Shown piece after piece: positions 58,425 to 64,000 of a stretch of 64,000 nt of DNA. The position numbers and the translations under genes are program-made. Under the pieces are notes generated by a model, which was given only the letters and a program-made list of their open reading frames with translations, ran no database searches and had not been told where the DNA came from. This DNA is from Amyelois transitella (taxonomy: Eukaryota; Arthropoda; Insecta; Lepidoptera; Pyralidae). The first letter of the stretch is position 1. Each line of letters begins with the position of its first letter. The DNA lies in contig NC_083516.1 of NCBI RefSeq assembly GCF_032362555.1, positions 3,931,001 to 3,995,000 on the forward strand, in the 5' to 3' direction.

Positions 58425-58923
58425 AAAAGAAAATAAATAATTATTACGTTCAATTGCAGCAAAAAATGCAATGTTATACGATGATTCGAGAAACTAAATC
58501 AACACATCAACAAAACGAAAGCTACTTGAAAATTATTCTCATTTGAAAATGAGAGTGAACTTGATAGGCGATAGCGGATGGTGACTTGGAATTACAAGTG
58601 CATTAGGCGGATGGATAGAAAGCTGCGGTTTCCGTCGCACCAGCTCGCTTTCCAGCGCCGGGCGGAGTACATGGAGTGCGAAATGCACCTGACGCAATAT
58701 TGCATACTCATTTGTCTAGAGAGACGATCGGCTCGTGTCCTCAAATGGGTAGTTTGATTGTATCAAATGACGTTATCAAAACCCTATATAAAAATCTATT
58801 ATAAATATTATAAGTTAAATATTTCCAAATAAATATTTTGATATATAATTATGACTTTATGTTAAATTTTCCGAAGAAATTTGAAAACTTTTCTTCATAA
58901 AATGCGTGTCGGTGTTCGTGTGT

Positions 58924-59006
58924 GTTTATAATAAATTGAGATAATATTACAATAAATAATCTTGTCTGGAACTACGTCATCAAACGTATTGAACGAGTGA
59001 GGCGTA
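58924..59006 (+). repeat. 83-bp direct repeat, copy 1
   Basis: Starts GTTTATAATAAATTGAGATA and ends GAACGAGTGAGGCGTA. Copy 2 is at 60553-60635 with two substitutions. No reading frame. Confidence 0.85.
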
Positions 59007-60552
59007 TAGTTGAACCATAAGATCTATCTAATAGTTGCCAAGTCAGTAGGTTACATTTGCCGTTCCGTTATCAATTTAATTATTCCACGGTGTAGTGAGT
59101 GCACTATCTGACATAAAAACCTTTACCGGTTCGCGATATGGACCGTTGTTTTACATGCACCTTAAATAGATCTTTATCGTATTGCATACGGGATTATATT
59201 TAACAGAAAATAGAACGAAGTTATTTTTTGTATGAATTATTTGATCAATTTGAGTGTTTCATTTATTGGGCGTATTTATTTATATTATTTATATTGAATT
59301 CCGAAAGGGGATAACACCATTTCTGTCTTTCTGATTTAAGGAGTTTTCAGAACAAAATACAATGGGCGAAATCACTAACAAGTGCACAAAAATTCTCAAT
59401 CCTGCGTTGGTGTCAGACGACATAAAAATCTTTGTAAAGTAATCAGAAAAGTAAGTATCTATCTCATGGAATGAGAAAATCATTTTGTGTTACATGATGT
59501 TACAAATATTGTATTATGTTTTGTATAGATGTGGTACGCGGCCGAAGCCCTGCCGATATCGAGTAGAGGTACCGGTTCGATATGGAGACACGTGCGAGAT
59601 GTAGGGCCCCAAGAGCGCACACTAATACGACCACGAGGTCACCACCTGACTGCGATAGCAAACGCGAAAAGTTATATATCACCAATCGTTCGAATTTAAA
59701 TATTCACGTTTTATCTTTAACAAGAAATGTCTAAGAGTTCGAGACGAATTAAACGTGTGTAAAAATTTGGGAAAATCAATTAAACAATCTTCAGTATAGA
59801 GTACAAAATAAGAAGTCTAAATGGCTCAAGAAGATGTAAATATTTATGTGCAAAATTTTCGAACGCGCGTTCTCGATTTGGACAGTGTTGATGATTCCGA
59901 CTTCCTTTTTGTTTATATTTTTAAATTGAAAACCAGAAAGATGCCCCATACACCAAATTAATTCAATTTGCGTGTTCATCAAGAAGACACAGGATATACT
60001 ACTATATCTGATACTAGAGACTACAAACAAAAATGTTCTAAAATCGTTCGTTTTATAAATCCTTGGTTTTAGTCGTTTCAAATGAGCGATGTCGCGTATC
60101 ATAAGTGGACTATCCTCTAAATAGCTAGCAACCAAGTTGACATTGACTACTCGACTCGTATACATGTTATACGTACCTATACAATAGGTTCAGATTAGTC
60201 GGGCTCGGGCGTCGCCGTCACCTCAACACGTGATCATTCGGCAACAAACGCAAGCTCTTGCATAAGATCGCACCTAATATTCCCTATACATCATAGTATT
60301 ACATTTAGTGTGTAGGTGCAATTGGCAAAATTGTTGCATTCACCTTCCACAGACTTGTGTCTACTTTTAAGTAGTTTTTTTTCACTATATGGCGGCCTTT
60401 CAGAGAAATCTTTAATATAATTTGTTTAATCTTAATTAAATAGGACTGTATCTGAGTTCCCAAAACATAATTTTATTTGCTTTGAAATTCCAAAGTTCAC
60501 TGTCCCAAAAAGAAAAACATATGACAGTTATGACGACGCAGATTTTGATAAG

Positions 60553-60635
60553 GTTTATAATAAATTGAGATAATATTACAATAAATAATCGTGTCTGGAA
60601 CTACGTCATCAAACGTAGTGAACGAGTGAGGCGTA
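60553..60635 (+). repeat. 83-bp direct repeat, copy 2
   Basis: Same orientation as 58924-59006, 1629 bp away, 81 of 83 matching by eye. Contains AACTACGTCATCAAACG. Confidence 0.85.
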
Positions 60636-60837
60636 GAATTAACGACGCAGAAACACGAAGCCACGAACTCTTCCGCGTTGTTTTTTAGATCACTTGCTAC
60701 AAATAGTTCAAAAATTATATATGGTACGGGTGATATTAACATTTGAATCTGGAAGAGGTTATGGTCGTTACATATTATACATGAAATTTTGCTTTTATTT
60801 TTGCTAAATAGTTCGTAATTTAAAACTCAATTCCAAC

Positions 60838-60945
60838 ATTATGCCATACAACTGAACGTGGGGTTTCAGTCTTTTCAAAACTGTTGGCTCTGTCTACCTT
60901 GTAATGGAAAATGAACTTATAATTGTATATGTATGTGAACAGTTC
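60838..60945 (-). repeat. Interspersed repeat family A, 3' piece
   Basis: ACTGAACGTGGGGTTTCAGT, TTCAAAACTGTTGGCTCTGT, then a degraded core and GTATATGTATGTG. Confidence 0.7.
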
Positions 60946-61062
60946 GAGGCTTTGTCTTGCCGGGAACAACTTAAGGTTGAAATACAGTACAATAAAGAGT
61001 GGAGTTAACTTGTTTTTGACTGCGTTATGTTCTAAAAATAAAGAGTCAAAAAATTGACGTAC

Positions 61063-61115
61063 CCATAATTGCTGAAGTCATGGTTGGCGGCGACCATCAC
61101 AGGTTGGCTGGCCAT
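61063..61115 (-). other. Candidate short first coding exon, doubtful
   Basis: On the minus strand ATG at 61115 opens MASQPVMVAANHDFSNY, then a donor G|GTACGT. It could be a start exon of ULK or of an unknown gene. No downstream partner found: the N-lobe exon that would have to follow between 61063 and 51555 was not seen. Confidence 0.2.
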
Positions 61116-62597
61116 GGCGATCTACGTAGAATGTATTTGAGAATTCGTGCCAATGAACTTCACTTGGCTTATTGTACTGCGACGAGGGCGTTGCTGTTCT
61201 GTTTTAGTTTTTACGCAACAAATACACTTTGTACGTATTTATATATTTACGTCCGTGTTGTCGTATTATGTCTGTTATTCAATGTTAGAACTTTGTTTAG
61301 AATAGTATAAATTTAGTATAACATTAGACTTGTTGATTTAATTACAATTTTTTAAGAGGTTATTTTTAATTTATATTTATACTCGCGTTCTAGAAAACGG
61401 CTCTTACGATTTCATAAAATTTGAAATGTATGTGCATACGAGGATAAAAAAAAATCGAATCAAGGTTTCACATCCAAGAAAATTCATTGTCGACATTTTG
61501 GGATGGTTTTGATGTTCGGTGGGCGTTACAAAACCTATAATATTTTTTTATGGTTTTTCTGACATCCACCGGGCGTCGCTTGGTCAACGAAGTACTATAA
61601 TGTTATAAAGAACCATTAAAATCTAATCGAAACAACGCACAACTGTCATTTCCTCTGAATCGTCTTATAAATAAGTAAATGTAGCTCGGAATTATAGTTA
61701 AAAGACAGGCAAGCTTTAAAAGATACGTATGATATCCATATGCCAAATTCTACAAGTCATTGAGGCAAATAAAAACCTTAAGGTAAGAATATTGTATAAA
61801 AAAGGGGCCTCCCATTTTGTTCCGGTCATTGTAAACCAGAGTAAATTTATGTTCACGTCATATATTTTTAGTTTTGGGTCGGCTTGCAGTTTTCCAATAC
61901 TTTTATCAGTTTTTATCACCACGTAGGTAGTCATGACACGTTTATATTGTTTATGTACTGCCATGTTTGGGAGACTGTTGCTCCGTTCATGTATCGTTTA
62001 TCCTTTGTTAACATTTATCAATATCAGTCAGCGACTCGGGTAAACTAGACAAACAAAAAAAAAACTAGATTTTAAGTCGGGCGGTGACCCACAGGCACGG
62101 TGTAAAATAGCCTACTGATACAACGTCGAAAATTTGGAGACTGAAAATTCCAACAAAACTTGTAAAATATATAACGCATGGAAATTGATTCGTAGCGGTA
62201 GGTTACCTTTATGAGGCATTAAAATTAGTTTCCAATATTTAGACTACTTCCTGAAACTATGTAAATAAGTGTACTTTCACGACAGTAGCAATTAGTTGGG
62301 AGTACATACTATTGTGCGCAATAATCTATCTCGTAGATACAACACGAGGCGGGCGTATGTATATACACGAGGCGAAGACGCGACACGTGTGGAAATACAG
62401 CAGGCAGACACCATGGCGCGTGCGAATGCGCTCGGCATAAGCAACGACGCTGGTCTCATTTTGGACCCAAAATGAGATCCAAAATGGCAGAGATTCTCAT
62501 CTGAATTGCTCGTAAATCCGTTTCGAAAATGTAAGTATGGTAAGGCAAAATAATTTGTACGTATTGTGAGTGTGGTAAGGCAAAATTTATATAGAGA
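61116..62597. other. Region without recognisable genes
   Basis: AT-rich. A GC-richer patch at 62340-62530 (ACACGTGTGG, ACCATGGCGCG) includes a small dyad TCTCATTTTGGACCCAAAATGAGA (split near 62463). No gene or repeat family assigned. Confidence 0.35.
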
Positions 62598-62762
62598 ACT
62601 AGCTGTTGCCCGCGACTTCGTTCATCATCCTCCTCAGGGTCTCAAATCTTATCTACGTACCAAATTTCATCAAAATCGGTTCGGTGGTTTAGGCGTGAAA
62701 GCGTTACAGACATATAGGTAAACAGACAGGGTTCCTTTCTAATTTATAATATTAGCATGGAT
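62598..62762 (+). repeat. SINE/LINE tail repeat D
   Basis: ACTAGCTGTTGCCCGCGACT TCGTTC at the left, ATAATATTAGCATGGA at the right, with CAAATTTCATCAAAATCGGT inside. Confidence 0.85.
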
Positions 62763-64000
62763 TTGGTTCTTACAATTACAATTACGATACCGCTAATGAC
62801 TAAAAGGGTTGCAAATCTTTAAAATTAATTTGTCTCATCTTAAACGTATTTTTGCGTGAAATAAAACGTTCGGTTATGAACGTATACGCAATCAAATTTC
62901 TGAAATCTTAGGTTTGATAAGAAGATAAACAGGTTAGTAGGGCAGTTCCACCTCCACCAGTCGCGACCCTAAACATTACGATGGCCAGATCAAAGTTCTG
63001 TATACTGATAATAACTTTACATTGTCTAGCACATAACGTCTGCTAATCTCATTTATTGATATCCCCTTGACCTATTACGGCATTTAGCTGCGCAATAACT
63101 TAAATTTGGCGCAATTCACGTGAATTAATATTTTTATCTTTATCCGTCTACAATTTTAATGTAATCTATGACAGCCGACGGACTTGGACGTGCACGCACC
63201 AGGCGCGTGCTACAAAGATGGGTGTCTCGCTAAAATTTGACCTTGCTTTAAATTCTACCATTCCTACCACAGATACAAAGGTTTGAAGCGTGCCGATTGA
63301 AAAAATTAGATTTAGCACTTAGTAAATACACAGAACTATAGTTAATACGAATACTTTATTTTTAAAAATGTTAATTTATTAAATACAAAGTTGCATTGCT
63401 TATTTTTATAGAACAAATTGTCGATTGCGGGTTTGTCCGTCGCTTCAGAAGTAGATTAAGGGCAAGGGCAGTAGGTTATGGACAGCAATAGTTGATGTTT
63501 TAATGATGGACACAACTTCCTGGTTATTGTAACGCAAACTATCTCTAGTATTGTATGTTAATATGTGATTCCGGGTTTGTTCTACCTCTTTTAATAGAAA
63601 AAATAAATAGGATATGAAGAAATTATGACTATCATAGCTAAAATACTAGATAGAAATAGTAAAAGACCAAATATTAATGAAATAGACTTAATAAAATAAC
63701 GAGCTCATAGCAGCTTCTATCTGGTTATAATAGAGGTTAGTAGGATTAGTAAGCTTAGGACAGTTCAGATATTGCGGTGTTCAACAGGCGATGAATGTAT
63801 AATCAAATACATACACGTGACTGAACTAACCATTATGAAGTTGGGGAGCTAGTGTGAAACGTGATTAAAGTTTACGCTGCCTTATTATTGGGGCTGCTGA
63901 TTTGCATTAATTTAGATCAAACTAAAGTCGAGTTGCAGGTTGATGGCAAACTAGAATGAACTAGTGGAAATAAAAATTTGCGAGAGCAGACCCTTTGATT
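62763..64000. other. End of window, nothing recognised
   Basis: AT-rich sequence with no exon I can support on either strand; expected to be ULK 5' intron if the N-lobe exons lie further right. Confidence 0.35.

Noticed and set aside
58612-58758. Plus-strand 48-codon frame starting MDRKLRFPSHQLAF
   Set aside because: Too short, no homologue or splice partner recognised; kept only as a note.
59530-59700. Stretch after TTTTGTATAG that looks like an exon on either strand; on the minus strand its end (ACCACATCTATAC) resembles an ULK exon end
   Set aside because: Neither strand gives kinase N-lobe or other known motifs; the resemblance covers about 16 bases and is probably chance.

Overview
The window is nuclear DNA from an insect, most likely a moth or butterfly. 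It is AT-rich, its genes are split into many short exons with GT-AG introns, and its introns and gaps carry interspersed repeats typical of lepidopteran genomes: one ~250 bp family with at least twelve copies, SINE/LINE tails with the 'CGCGACTTCGTCCG' type end, hAT and mariner MITEs, and a full-length DIRS-type retrotransposon. No species can be named from sequence alone. All coding models below were spliced by hand, and their exon sums are multiples of three.

Layout. 843-10524 (+): 26S proteasome subunit Rpn1/PSMD2, 18 coding exons, with fifteen 153-bp tandem copies in its penultimate intron. 11397-12022 (+): a two-exon gene for an 80-residue one-helix membrane protein. 12124-13180 (-): PRKRIP1, converging on it. 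14244-20124 (+): enolase, seven coding exons plus a likely untranslated first exon. 21487-22250 (+): the KGD4/MRPS36 subunit of 2-oxoglutarate dehydrogenase. 22356-22604 (+): a small uncertain reading frame. 22738-26752 (-): a five-exon gene for a PhnD-like periplasmic-binding-protein fold. 26753-29545: repeats, including a hAT deletion derivative with its target duplication. 29546-32150 (+): THO complex subunit THOC5. 34181-51555 (-): ULK/Atg1 autophagy kinase, fifteen exons from kinase subdomain V to the stop; the exons for the kinase N-lobe were not found and probably lie beyond position 64000. 53024-55940 (+): a leucine-rich-repeat type I membrane protein, apparently nested in the 5' intron of ULK. 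55941-64000: no gene recognised.

The host genes are housekeeping: protein degradation, mRNA export, splicing, glycolysis, the TCA cycle and autophagy. They are unlinked in pathway; I see no gene cluster acting as a system. The most unusual content is structural: (1) the repeated exon end and 5' splice site in Rpn1, beside an older decayed exon copy in the same gene; (2) a DIRS element with inverted terminal repeats and an internal complementary region, sitting 18-20 nt from an ULK splice acceptor; (3) an almost perfect 215-bp-arm inverted repeat in an enolase intron; (4) a bacterial-type phosphonate-binding-protein fold encoded by a spliced insect gene.
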